From the NCBI GenBank assembly GCA_017619715.1, contig JAFZRS010000024.1, positions 1-38,942 on the forward strand: DNA of 38,942 nucleotides, written 5' to 3'. The notes under the pieces are model-generated. The model was given only the letters and a program-made list of their open reading frames with translations, was not told the origin of the DNA and ran no database searches. The position numbers were made by a program, and so were the translations under genes. Each line of letters begins with the position of its first letter. The stretch's first letter is position 1. Positions 7,263 to 15,410 of the stretch are shown here, piece by piece. This DNA comes from Oscillospiraceae bacterium (lineage in GTDB: Bacteria > Bacillota > Clostridia > Oscillospirales > Oscillospiraceae).

Positions 7263-8441
7263 TCACAGTGCCGCGCGCAGTTCTTGAATCACCGCGTCGA
7301 TGCGGTGCGCCACAGCACGGAAATCCGCCTCGGTGTAGCCGCGGGTGGTCATGGCGGCGGTACCGATCCGAACGCCGGAGGTCTGTTGGGGGGAGCGGGT
7401 ATCGCCGGGCACGCAGTTCTTGTTGAGGGTGATGCCGTGACGATCCAACTCGTCCTGTACTGCCTTGCCGGTGATTCCGGTATCGGTCAGATCCAGCAAG
7501 AACAGGTGATTATCCGTCCCGCCGGTGACAACCTTGTAGCCCATATGTAAAAACTCATCGCACATCGCCTTGCAGTTGCGCACTACGGCGTGTATGTATT
7601 CGGCGTATTCCGGGCGGCACGCCTCCTCGGCGGCAACCGCCTTGCCGGCGATCACGTGCTCCAGCGGACCGCCCTGCGTACCGGGGAATATGGCGCTGTC
7701 CACCTTCTTGGCAAGCTCCGGCTTGCAGAAGATCAGACCGCCGCGGGGGCCGCGCAGCGTCTTGTGGGTGGTGGTGGTGATGATATCCGCCAGACCAAAG
7801 GGGGAGGGGTGGTCTCCTGCCGCGACGAGACCGGCGATATGCGCCATATCCACCATAAAGTATGCGCCTACCTCTGCGGCAATCGCCGCAATCCGGTCAA
7901 AATGAATCACACGGCTATACGCCGAAGCACCTGCCAGAATGAGCTGGGGACGCAACTGACGCGCCAGCTTTTCCATAGCGTCATAGTCAATAAAACCGTG
8001 CTCGTCCACATCGTAAAACGCCATACGGTACAGCTTGCCGCTGAAGTTCACCGGGGAACCATGGGTGAGGTGACCGCCGTTGCTCAAACTCATGGACAAA
8101 ATGGTATCGCCGGGCTGCAGAATGCTCATATACGCCGCCAGATTGGCGTTGGAGCCGCTGTGGGGCTGCACGTTCACGTGGTAGTCGGTATGGAACGCCT
8201 GACGCCACATATCACAGCAGTACTCCTCCAGCTCGTTGACAACCTCACAGCCGCCGTAGTAGCGTCCCTTGTTGCCGCTGGTGCGCGTAGTGGGGTACCC
8301 TTCGGAATACTTGTTGGTGAGGCAGGAACCCACCGCCCGCAGTACGTCCTCACTGACAAAGTTCTCACTGGCAATCAGTTCCACGTTGTTCTGCTGGCGC
8401 TCTTGTTCCTTGTCGATAATCTCAAACACTCTGGAACGCAT
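7263..8441 (-). CDS. glyA: Serine hydroxymethyltransferase
   Basis: This PLP enzyme interconverts serine and glycine and loads one-carbon units onto tetrahydrofolate. It has 392 residues, a little shorter than the usual 410-420. Recognisable parts are IELIASENFVS near the N terminus, GCEVVNELE, the PLP pocket MVDMAHIAGLVA and the catalytic-lysine loop TTTTHKTLRGPRGG near residue 225. The ATG at 8441 was chosen because GAGGAG lies 7 bp upstream; that ribosome site is formed by the last codons of ftsH, and only TAAT separates the ftsH stop from this start. The two genes are therefore probably cotranscribed and coupled. Confidence 0.95.
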   Translation of the reverse strand: MRSRVFEIIDKEQERQQNNVELIASENFVSEDVLRAVGSCLTNKYSEGYPTTRTSGNKGRYYGGCEVVNELEEYCCDMWRQAFHTDYHVNVQPHSGSNANLAAYMSILQPGDTILSMSLSNGGHLTHGSPVNFSGKLYRMAFYDVDEHGFIDYDAMEKLARQLRPQLILAGASAYSRVIHFDRIAAIAAEVGAYFMVDMAHIAGLVAAGDHPSPFGLADIITTTTHKTLRGPRGGLIFCKPELAKKVDSAIFPGTQGGPLEHVIAGKAVAAEEACRPEYAEYIHAVVRNCKAMCDEFLHMGYKVVTGGTDNHLFLLDLTDTGITGKAVQDELDRHGITLNKNCVPGDTRSPQQTSGVRIGTAAMTTRGYTEADFRAVAHRIDAVIQELRAAL

Positions 8442-8445
8442 ATTA

Positions 8446-10530
8446 TCACTCCTCGTCAGATGATTTTTTCTCTTGCTCGTCACGGTGGGGCTGTTCCTGC
8501 GGCGGAGTTACCGGCTCGGAGCAGATGTGAACGTGTTTGGCAGGCGATTCGATCACGTCCGGCACGGAGGGGCGGAACGCCTTGGGTTCTTCCCGGGTGG
8601 CGCCGTAATTATCCGCCGTCTCCGGGTCGCGTCCTTCGATAATCGCCATCATCTCCTGCCCGGTGATCGTCTCTTTTTTCAGCAGATATGCCGCGATTTT
8701 ATCCAACAGCTCCCGGTTATCTCGCAAAATCTGCCGCGCCTCTTCGTGGCATTGGCGCAAAATGGCGATGACGGCGCGATCTGCGGCGGCATACGTCTCC
8801 TGGGCGCAGGTCATGGAATAGCCGCCGTCCAGATACTGGGTCTGAACCGTACCCAGCGCCATCATATCGAACTCCTCACTCATACCGAAACGCGCCACCA
8901 GATTGCGCGCCAATTCCGTGGCGCGTTCGATGTCGTTGGCAGCGCCGGAGGTCATGGTGTTGCACACCACCTCTTCGCTGGATCGACCCGCCAGCAGCGT
9001 GCGAATCTCGGCGAGAATGTCCTCTTTGGACATGAGAAACTTCTCCTCCTCCGGCAGATGGAGCGTATATCCCAGTGTGCCTTGGGTATGGGGTACGATG
9101 GTGATTTTGGAGACAGGCTGTGCGTTTTTCTGCTTCGCCGCTACCAACGCGTGTCCCACCTCGTGGTAGGCGATGATCCGCTTTTCCTCCTCGGTGATGA
9201 CGGTGCCCTTCTTTTCCGACCCGGCGATGACTACCTCAAAGGACACCAGCAGATCGTTTTGATTGACGGCACGGCGCCCTTGCCGCACGGCACGCAACGC
9301 CGCCTCGTTCACCAGATTGGCAAGATCCGCGCCTACAGCGCCGGCGGTGGCTTGCGCGATCTTCTCCAGATCCACGTCCTCCGCCAGATGGATATTGCGG
9401 GTATGCACCTGGAGTGTGGCAAGACGTCCCGCCAGATTGGGCCGATCCACGGTGATGCGCCGGTCAAAGCGTCCGGGACGCAACAGGGCTTTATCCAACA
9501 CCTCGGGGCGGTTGGTAGCGCCCAATACGATCACGCCCTTACTGGGATCGAAACCGTCCAGCTCCGCCAGAAGCTGGTTCAGGGTCTGCTCCCGTTCGTC
9601 GTTGCCGCCGAAACGTCCGCCGTCGCGGGTCTTGCCGATGGTGTCAATCTCGTCAATAAAGATGATGCAAGGGGCAACCTTGGCGGCTTCTTTGAACAGG
9701 TCGCGTACCCGGCTGGCACCTACGCCTACAAACATCTCCACAAAATCGGAGCCGGAAATAGAGAAGAACGGCACCCCTGCCTCACCTGCCACAGCCTTGG
9801 CAAGCAGTGTCTTTCCCGTACCCGGAGAGCCTACCAGCAAAGCGCCCTTGGGCAGCTTTGCGCCGATGGCGGTATATTTGCCCGGATTGTGGAGAAAGTC
9901 GATGATCTCCACCAGACTCTCCTTCGCCTCGTCCTGTCCCGCCACGTCCTTGAAGGTGACGCCGGTGGATTTTTCCATATAGACCTTGGCGTTGGATTTC
10001 CCCACGCTGCCAATGCCGCCGATGCCTCCGGCGCTCTTGCTGATAAAGCGCAGCAGCAGCACCATGCCGCCAACCATCAAAATGGTTGGCAGGATATAGG
10101 CGATCATAAACTCCAGAATGGGGCTCATGCGCGCCTGATACGGCTCGGTGAACTCCACGTCGTATTCATCTAAAAGCGGCAGCAGCAGATCGTGCGCGTT
10201 CAGATCCTCCGTGTAGAGGATCAGCTCACTCTTCTCACTGTTGACGTATTCCTTGCCGTCCTCGTCGGTATAGACGTAATCCGCCACGGGAGAGGCGTAA
10301 ATGGTGCCGTCTTGGAAAACCACACGCTCCACCTGCCCGTCGCGCACCATGTCCAGCAGTTCGCTGTATTTGATCTCGTGGCTGGTGGACTTGTTGGAGG
10401 CATTGCGGGTGTAGGCGCTGATATAGTTGAAAATAACGGTCAGGATAATCGCCCATACCACCAACGACAAAATCCCCCGCATACCGCGACCTGGTTTGCC
10501 GTTTTTATTGTCTTTGTTGTTGGAGTCCAT
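8446..10530 (-). CDS. ftsH: ATP-dependent zinc metalloprotease FtsH
   Basis: This 694-residue membrane-anchored AAA+ protease degrades misfolded membrane proteins and some regulators. Two hydrophobic segments flank an external domain (about residues 20-38 and 130-150). The AAA module has Walker A GSPGTGKT near residue 233, Walker B IIFIDEID, and the second-region-of-homology arginines in RPGRFDRR. The protease zinc motif is HEVGH near residue 456. The C-terminal tail is charged, with many Pro and Glu. AAGGAG precedes the ATG by about 10 bp, and a good promoter lies 70 bp upstream. It is transcribed together with glyA. Confidence 0.96.
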   Translation of the reverse strand: MDSNNKDNKNGKPGRGMRGILSLVVWAIILTVIFNYISAYTRNASNKSTSHEIKYSELLDMVRDGQVERVVFQDGTIYASPVADYVYTDEDGKEYVNSEKSELILYTEDLNAHDLLLPLLDEYDVEFTEPYQARMSPILEFMIAYILPTILMVGGMVLLLRFISKSAGGIGGIGSVGKSNAKVYMEKSTGVTFKDVAGQDEAKESLVEIIDFLHNPGKYTAIGAKLPKGALLVGSPGTGKTLLAKAVAGEAGVPFFSISGSDFVEMFVGVGASRVRDLFKEAAKVAPCIIFIDEIDTIGKTRDGGRFGGNDEREQTLNQLLAELDGFDPSKGVIVLGATNRPEVLDKALLRPGRFDRRITVDRPNLAGRLATLQVHTRNIHLAEDVDLEKIAQATAGAVGADLANLVNEAALRAVRQGRRAVNQNDLLVSFEVVIAGSEKKGTVITEEEKRIIAYHEVGHALVAAKQKNAQPVSKITIVPHTQGTLGYTLHLPEEEKFLMSKEDILAEIRTLLAGRSSEEVVCNTMTSGAANDIERATELARNLVARFGMSEEFDMMALGTVQTQYLDGGYSMTCAQETYAAADRAVIAILRQCHEEARQILRDNRELLDKIAAYLLKKETITGQEMMAIIEGRDPETADNYGATREEPKAFRPSVPDVIESPAKHVHICSEPVTPPQEQPHRDEQEKKSSDEE

Positions 10531-10600
10531 GCCTGATCTCCTTCCGTATTATGGAGGGTTGTATCAACCCGTTTTTACGTATGCTCATAAATTATGTGTC

Positions 10601-10629
10601 AGTATACCATGAAATAAAGAAAGTCACAA
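10601..10629 (-). promoter_or_regulatory. Promoter of ftsH-glyA
   Basis: On the minus strand TTGTGA (10624-10629), a 17 bp spacer and TATACT (10601-10606), with TGG before the -10. The 70 bp leader holds a short GGGTTG/CAACCC hairpin. Confidence 0.75.
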
Positions 10630-10695
10630 GGCACGAAGAGGCAAATTTTCTGTAAATTTTCTGCAATGGAGCAAAATAGCGGTCTTTTTTGATTC

Positions 10696-10724
10696 TTTCC
10701 AGATGAAAGCGTCTATGGTATAAT
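10696..10724 (+). promoter_or_regulatory. Promoter of the radical SAM - mutY operon
   Basis: A perfect TATAAT at 10719-10724 with TGG in front (extended -10). TTTCCA at 10696-10701 is the -35 at 17 bp spacing. It is divergent from the ftsH promoter. Confidence 0.7.
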
Positions 10725-10761
10725 CGAAGAAACAAACTGACACGGCGGAGGAGAGTGAGAT

Positions 10762-11604
10762 ATGTTCAAACGTCTGTACCTTGAAATCACCAACGTGTGC
10801 AATCTCCGCTGTGATTTTTGTCCCGGCACGAGTAGGCCGAAGGGCTTCATGGCGGCGGAGGATTTCCGGCATCTGGCAGCGAAACTGCGCCCGTACGGAG
10901 ACTATCTCTATCTTCACGTGATGGGCGAGCCGCTGCTGCACCCGGCGCTGGGGGAGATCCTGGACGCGGCGGACGCGCAGGGCTTTCGCGTATGCCTGAC
11001 CACCAACGGCACGTTGCTGCCGGAACGCGCCGCCACGCTGCTGTCCGCTCCCGCGCTCCACAAGGTCAGCGTGTCGCTCCACAGCTTTGAGGCCAACGGC
11101 GGCGGCGAGATTGCCGGATATCTGGGCGGCGTAATGGATTTTTGCGGCCGCGCGGCGGCGCAGGGAATACTGTGCGCTCTGCGGCTTTGGAACGAAGGCG
11201 GAGAAAACCGCTTGAACGGCGCGGTGGAAACGTATCTCAGCCGGCGACTGGGGATAGACGTGCCGTCTCTAACCCGGGACCGGCGCGGCAATCGCACGCT
11301 GGGGGAGAACCTCTTTTTAGAGCCGGGTGAGAGGTTCGACTGGCCGGATCCGGCGGCACCGGAGCGAAAGGCAACATTTTGCCACGCGCTTCGTGAGCAG
11401 CTGGCGGTGCTGTGGGACGGCACGGTGGTACCCTGCTGTCTGGACGCGGAAGGCCGCATGGCGCTGGGAAATCTCTTTACGCAAGACTTGGACGAAATAT
11501 TATCCTCCCCCCGCGCGGAGGCGATGCGGCGCGGTTTTGGTGCGCGCAGACCTGGAGAGGAACTGTGCCGCCGCTGCGGCTATGCAGAGCGGTTCAACCG
11601 ATGA
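10762..11604 (+). CDS. Radical SAM protein with C-terminal SPASM-like cysteines
   Basis: This 280-residue protein has the radical SAM cluster motif C13-x3-C17-x2-C20 right at the N terminus (EITNVCNLRCDFC). It is followed by the HVMGEPLLHP stretch, which corresponds to the GGEP SAM-binding motif. The C-terminal part has Cys-rich motifs (VPCCLDAEG, then CRRCGYAE) typical of SPASM or twitch domains that bind extra Fe-S clusters. Such proteins often modify peptides or tRNA, but no precursor peptide gene is seen nearby and the substrate is unknown. GGAGGAG precedes the ATG. The gene is first in an operon with mutY 17 bp downstream. Confidence 0.82.
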   Translation: MFKRLYLEITNVCNLRCDFCPGTSRPKGFMAAEDFRHLAAKLRPYGDYLYLHVMGEPLLHPALGEILDAADAQGFRVCLTTNGTLLPERAATLLSAPALHKVSVSLHSFEANGGGEIAGYLGGVMDFCGRAAAQGILCALRLWNEGGENRLNGAVETYLSRRLGIDVPSLTRDRRGNRTLGENLFLEPGERFDWPDPAAPERKATFCHALREQLAVLWDGTVVPCCLDAEGRMALGNLFTQDLDEILSSPRAEAMRRGFGARRPGEELCRRCGYAERFNR

Positions 11605-11621
11605 GAAAAAGGACAGGGAAG

Positions 11622-12701
11622 ATGGACAAAGAAGTACAAACGCTGCAAAAACTGACCGCACCGCTGCTTGAGTGGTACGACACCTATCGCCGCGATCTGC
11701 CGTGGCGGCAAGAGGTCAGCGCCTACGGCACGTGGATCTCGGAGATCATGCTGCAGCAGACCCGGGTACGCGCGGTGATACCGTATTTTCAGCGTTTTAT
11801 GGCGGCATTCCCCACGGTGAAGGCACTGGCGGCGGCGGATACGGAGCAGCTTCTCAAGCTGTGGGAGGGACTGGGCTATTACAGCCGCGCCCGCAACCTG
11901 CAAAAAGCGGCGCGGATCGTGGCGGAGCGATACGGCGGACGTATGCCGGATACATATGACGAACTTATTGCCTTACCCGGGATCGGCGACTATACCGCCG
12001 GTGCGATACTGTCCATCTCCTACGGACAGCGCGTTCCGGCGGTGGACGGCAACGTGCTGCGCATCGCCGCGCGGATTACCGGCAGCCGTATGGACGTGCT
12101 GGACGGAGGCAACAGAAAAGTGTTTCGCCGCTGGGTGGAGCAGGCGATGCCCGCAGAGCGCACCGGGGAGTATAATCAGGCGCTGATGGATCTGGGCGCC
12201 ACGGTGTGCTTGAGCGGCGGAGAGCCGCTGTGTCCGTCCTGTCCCGCCGGGGAGATCTGTCAGGCGCGGCGGCAGGGCTGTCAGCGTCAGCTTCCCGTTC
12301 GAAAAAAGAAAAAAGATAAGAGAGTGGAGCATCTGACGGTGTTCGTACTGCTGCGCGGCGGCGCTGTGGCGCTGCGGCAGCGGCCGGAGAGGGGACTGTT
12401 GGCACAGCTTTGGGAATATCCCCACGTACCCGGCACGCTGGACGAGACGGCGGCGGCGCGGCAGATGGAGCAGTGGAGTATGACGCCTCATCGCTGGATC
12501 AAACAGCTCACAGCACGCCACGAGTTTACCCATATTCGCTGGGAGATGACAGGCTATGTCATCGAGGCGGAGGGATCCGGCGCGCCGGACTGGCTCTGGG
12601 CAGACGGGCAGACGCGCCGCCGGTACGCCGTACCGTCGGCGTTTGACAAGTTTACGCGGGAGGTCGAACCTGTCTTGATAGGAGATAAGCATGATCTGTA
12701 A
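11622..12701 (+). CDS. mutY: A/G-specific adenine glycosylase MutY
   Basis: This base-excision repair enzyme removes adenine mispaired with 8-oxoguanine. It has 359 residues, normal for the family. Catalytic Glu41 is in SEIMLQQT and Asp142 in VDGNVLR after the helix-hairpin-helix LPGIGDYTAGAI. The Fe-S cysteines follow in CLSGGEPLCPSCPAGEIC, with seven residues between the first two Cys instead of six as in E. coli; this seems common in Clostridia. The C-terminal 120 residues form the Nudix-like 8-oxoG recognition domain. The ATG at 11622 has AAAGGA 8 bp upstream; an ATG at 11601 overlapping the previous stop lacks a ribosome site. The end overlaps the next gene by 11 bp. Confidence 0.93.
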   Translation: MDKEVQTLQKLTAPLLEWYDTYRRDLPWRQEVSAYGTWISEIMLQQTRVRAVIPYFQRFMAAFPTVKALAAADTEQLLKLWEGLGYYSRARNLQKAARIVAERYGGRMPDTYDELIALPGIGDYTAGAILSISYGQRVPAVDGNVLRIAARITGSRMDVLDGGNRKVFRRWVEQAMPAERTGEYNQALMDLGATVCLSGGEPLCPSCPAGEICQARRQGCQRQLPVRKKKKDKRVEHLTVFVLLRGGAVALRQRPERGLLAQLWEYPHVPGTLDETAAARQMEQWSMTPHRWIKQLTARHEFTHIRWEMTGYVIEAEGSGAPDWLWADGQTRRRYAVPSAFDKFTREVEPVLIGDKHDL

Positions 12702-13560
12702 CTTGTGTCCCCGCCGCTGCGGGGCTTTGCGTACGCAGACGCAGGGTAGCGGTTTTTGCGCCATGCCTGCCATGCCGGTGGTGGCGCGCGCCGCCCTTCA
12801 CCGGTGGGAAGAGCCGGTACTCTCCGGTATTCGGGGCAGCGGCGCGGTGTTCTTTTCCGGGTGCTCTTTGCGCTGTGTGTACTGCCAGAACGGGGATATC
12901 TCGTCCGGCGGGTTTGGAAAAACCGTCAGTGTGGAGCGTCTGCGGTCGATTTTTCGGGAGCTGACGGAGCAGGGCGCCCACAATCTCGATCTGGTAACGC
13001 CTACCCACTTTACGCCGTGGATTCTGGAGGCGCTGGAGGGAGGCGTTGAGGTGCCGGTGGTATGGAACTGCGGCGGCTATGAGCGTGTGGAGACGCTCCG
13101 GCAGCTCAAGGGACGGGTGGACGTATATCTGCCCGATCTTAAATACGCCGACAGTGCGCTGAGCGAACAGCTATCCGCCGCGCCGGACTACTTTGAAACC
13201 GCCGCCGCCGCCATCAAGGAGATGTTTGCCCAGACCGGACCGTATGTGATCGAGGACGGTCTACTGCGCCGGGGGGTGCTGATTCGCCATCTGGTACTGC
13301 CGGGACAGTTGGAAAATACACGCCGGTGTATGGACTGGATTGCGCGGACGTTTCGTCCCGGCGAGGTGCTTGTCTCCCTCATGAGCCAGTATACACCCCA
13401 AAAGGGCGCGCAGGGTCTGCTGGCGCGACCCGTAGGGGGCGGGGAATACCGCACGGCGGTGGAATATATGCGCAACTGCGGCATCGAGGACGGATTCGTG
13501 CAGCAGCGCACCTCCGCCCGGGAGGAATATACGCCGCCTTTTGATCTGACAGGGGTATAA
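12691..13560 (+). CDS. PflA-like radical SAM protein (COG1313 type)
   Basis: This 289-residue radical SAM enzyme has its cluster motif C58-x3-C62-x2-C65 in FFSGCSLRCVYCQN. An N-terminal segment contains additional cysteines (Cys3, Cys6, Cys10, Cys23), as in COG1313 proteins related to pyruvate-formate-lyase activase. DLKYAD, VLPG and SQYTP motifs are typical of this group. Many members have no assigned reaction, and none is claimed here. AGGAGA precedes the ATG, which lies inside the end of mutY, so the three genes 10762-13560 form one operon. A strong hairpin follows. Confidence 0.85.
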   Translation: MICNLCPRRCGALRTQTQGSGFCAMPAMPVVARAALHRWEEPVLSGIRGSGAVFFSGCSLRCVYCQNGDISSGGFGKTVSVERLRSIFRELTEQGAHNLDLVTPTHFTPWILEALEGGVEVPVVWNCGGYERVETLRQLKGRVDVYLPDLKYADSALSEQLSAAPDYFETAAAAIKEMFAQTGPYVIEDGLLRRGVLIRHLVLPGQLENTRRCMDWIARTFRPGEVLVSLMSQYTPQKGAQGLLARPVGGGEYRTAVEYMRNCGIEDGFVQQRTSAREEYTPPFDLTGV

Positions 13561-13595
13561 AGAAGACGCCTGAGAGAAACTCAGGCGTCTTCTTT
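13559..13595. terminator. Bidirectional terminator between convergent genes
   Basis: A perfect 16 bp stem (13559-13574 with 13580-13595) and a 5-nt AGAAA loop, with A-tract and T-tract at its two ends. It serves the radical SAM operon on the plus strand and hemW on the minus strand. Confidence 0.9.
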
Positions 13596-13600
13596 ATACT

Positions 13601-14806
13601 TTACTGCGTGACCCGGAAATCGCCCCGGGCGGTTTTTTCCAGCCGCTCCGCCTCGTCACGCCCCATGGCTTCCAGCAGTTCACCGATGATCCGGTTGGAT
13701 ACCAGAAAGCCCCGGGGCGTCAGCCGCCAGCCATTGTCGGCAGGTTGGGCAAGACCGTGGGCGGTGTAGGTTTGCAGGAGTGATTCCAGAGGGGCAAAGG
13801 ATTGGCGGTATGTATATTCCATCTGCCGCCGGTTAATGCCCTCCGCCGTGCGCAACGACAGCATGACGTACTCCTGCCGCCGTTCCATGGGCGGGATCTC
13901 CGCCGATTCGGAAAGCCGAAGATTTCCTGCGATATAGCTGTCCAGATCCCGTGCATACGCGTACCGGACGCCGCCGAAATCGGAGTGCGCGCCCGGACCG
14001 AAACCGGCGTATTCCTCCATGCGCCAGTATTTCAGGTTATGGCGGGAGGCGAAGCCGGGTTTGGCGAAGTTGGAGATCTCATACTGCTCGTAGCCCGATT
14101 GCGCCAGACGCTCCACGGCGCAGAGATACATCTCTGCTTGCGCGTCATCATCGGGCAGCGTCAGCGACGCGCGGCGAAAATAGAGGGGCGTACCCGGCTC
14201 AATTTTCAATCCGTAGCAGCTGATATGCTCCGGCGCAAGCGCGATGGTGTCCGAGAGCGTCTGCTCCCACTGCACCGCTGTCTGGTCGGGCAGACCGTAA
14301 ATGAGGTCGATGCTGTAATTGACAAAACCCGCCTGCCGGATTGCCTGCACCGCCTGCTCTACCTGCGCCCGGTTGTGGATACGTCCGACGGAGGCGAGCA
14401 ATCTGTCGTCCGAGGACTGCACGCCCAGCGATACCCGGTTGAACCCCGCCCGCCGCAGCGCAAGGAGCGCGCGGACGTCGCAGGCGCTGTCGGGATTGGC
14501 TTCCAGCGTAATTTCCGCGTCGTTTGAAAGATGGTAGCGGCGCTGCACGGTGCGCAGCAACTTGATGAGCCGCTTGTATCCCAGATAGGAGGGCGTGCCG
14601 CCGCCAAAGTACACAGTGTCCACCCGGTGATGCGCCGCCTGCGGGGATACCTCCGAAAGATGGCGCTGCAGGGCGGCGGTGTAAGCGTCCATCTTATCCT
14701 CGCTGTGGGACAGGGAGTAGAAGTCGCAGTAATCACATTTGGCGGCGCAAAAGGGAATATGGAGATAGAGCCCCAGTGCAGGCTCGGGTTTGATCGCGGC
14801 TTTCAT
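13601..14806 (-). CDS. hemW: HemW-type heme chaperone (HemN-like radical SAM protein)
   Basis: This 401-residue protein matches the HemW family, long annotated as oxygen-independent coproporphyrinogen III oxidase but better known as a heme-binding chaperone. The radical SAM motif is C20-x3-C24-x2-C27 in HIPFCAAKCDYCDF, without the additional cysteine expected in true HemN. The HNLKYW motif, characteristic of HemW, is present, followed by GFGPGAHS. GGAGGTG sits about 6 bp before the ATG. It has its own promoter directly upstream, back to back with the spoVAC promoter. Confidence 0.9.
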   Translation of the reverse strand: MKAAIKPEPALGLYLHIPFCAAKCDYCDFYSLSHSEDKMDAYTAALQRHLSEVSPQAAHHRVDTVYFGGGTPSYLGYKRLIKLLRTVQRRYHLSNDAEITLEANPDSACDVRALLALRRAGFNRVSLGVQSSDDRLLASVGRIHNRAQVEQAVQAIRQAGFVNYSIDLIYGLPDQTAVQWEQTLSDTIALAPEHISCYGLKIEPGTPLYFRRASLTLPDDDAQAEMYLCAVERLAQSGYEQYEISNFAKPGFASRHNLKYWRMEEYAGFGPGAHSDFGGVRYAYARDLDSYIAGNLRLSESAEIPPMERRQEYVMLSLRTAEGINRRQMEYTYRQSFAPLESLLQTYTAHGLAQPADNGWRLTPRGFLVSNRIIGELLEAMGRDEAERLEKTARGDFRVTQ

Positions 14807-14840
14807 GTATCACACCTCCGCGGCGTTTCTATGTGCCGAC

Positions 14841-14869
14841 AGTATAGCCGTTTTGCACGAATTTGGCAA
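14841..14869 (-). promoter_or_regulatory. Promoter of hemW
   Basis: On the minus strand TTGCCA (14864-14869), a 17 bp spacer and TATACT (14841-14846). It ends 6 bp before the divergent sigma-G-like promoter. Confidence 0.78.
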
Positions 14870-14875
14870 GAAGGC

Positions 14876-14904
14876 GCATGTTTTTTTCGCGGCGGGACAC
14901 ACTA
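14876..14904 (+). promoter_or_regulatory. Sigma-G-like forespore promoter for spoVAC
   Basis: GCATG at 14876-14880, a 17 bp spacer and CACACTA at 14898-14904 match the sigma-G consensus (gHATR and CATWMTA) except for one base. The match fits the forespore expression known for spoVA genes. The implied leader is only about 17 nt. Confidence 0.65.
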
Positions 14905-14927
14905 CGCCAAGAAAGGACGTGATCGGC

Positions 14928-15368
14928 ATGAACATGACGCCGCAGGAGTATCAATCGTATATCAAGAGCAAACAAAGTCCCTCGCCGCTGATAAAGAACA
15001 TGGCGCTCGCCTTTTTGGTGGGCGGTGCGATCTGCGTGCTGGGACAGCTTCTCACCAACGGCTACGCCGCGCTGGGACTTACCAAGGAGGACGCCGGGAC
15101 GGCAGCCTCGGTAACGCTGGTGTTCCTCTCGGCGCTTTTCACTGCGCTGGGACTTTATCACCGACTGGCGCGGTTTGCCGGAGCCGGTACGCTGGTACCC
15201 ATCACCGGATTTGCCAACTCCGTGGTCTCGCCGGCGGTGGACTTTCGCGCCGAGGGCGTTATCACCGGAACGGCGGTCAAGATGTTCTCCATCGCAGGTC
15301 CCGTGATCGTATTCGGCACCGCCGCCAGCGTGGCGTACGGACTTATACTGTTGCTGTTGGGCGCATAA
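14928..15368 (+). CDS. spoVAC: Stage V sporulation protein AC (SpoVAC)
   Basis: This 146-residue integral membrane protein matches SpoVAC, part of the forespore channel that moves dipicolinic acid in sporulation and out in germination. Diagnostic stretches are AFLVGGAICVLGQ, FAGAGTLVPITGFANSVVSPA, and the C-terminal VKMFSIAGPVIVFG. About four membrane segments are visible. The ATG at 14928 has AAAGGA 10 bp upstream; the frame is open further upstream but that part overlaps hemW. Unlike the usual spoVAC-spoVAD-spoVAE cluster, neither partner is adjacent here. They may be elsewhere in the genome. Confidence 0.92.
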   Translation: MNMTPQEYQSYIKSKQSPSPLIKNMALAFLVGGAICVLGQLLTNGYAALGLTKEDAGTAASVTLVFLSALFTALGLYHRLARFAGAGTLVPITGFANSVVSPAVDFRAEGVITGTAVKMFSIAGPVIVFGTAASVAYGLILLLLGA

Positions 15369-15409
15369 ATAGACGGGCGGTTCCATCAACCGCCCGTCTA
15401 TTTATGCGC
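15361..15409. terminator. 22 bp perfect bidirectional terminator hairpin
   Basis: Bases 15361-15382 pair perfectly with 15388-15409 around a 5-nt CCATC loop. The stem includes the last two codons and stop of spoVAC and ends 2 bp before the RND gene stop, so it separates the convergent genes. Confidence 0.85.
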
Positions 15410-15410
15410 T

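Noticed and set aside
8473..10173. Plus-strand open frame of 566 codons opposite ftsH
   Set aside because: It mirrors ftsH, has a His/Gln/Arg-rich composition without domains, and lacks a ribosome site. The ftsH frame carries all catalytic motifs.
10556..10577. Short GGGTTG/CAACCC hairpin followed by T5 as a plus-strand terminator
   Set aside because: There is no plus-strand transcript to end here; it lies in the ftsH leader on the other strand and the stem is only 6 bp.
11412..11621. Longer start for mutY
   Set aside because: The extension runs in another frame over the radical SAM gene and adds 70 residues not found in MutY; the ATG at 11622 has a proper ribosome site.
14790..14927. Upstream extension of the spoVAC frame
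   Set aside because: It would overlap the hemW start and both promoters, and the SpoVAC family begins near the ATG at 14928, which has AAAGGA upstream.
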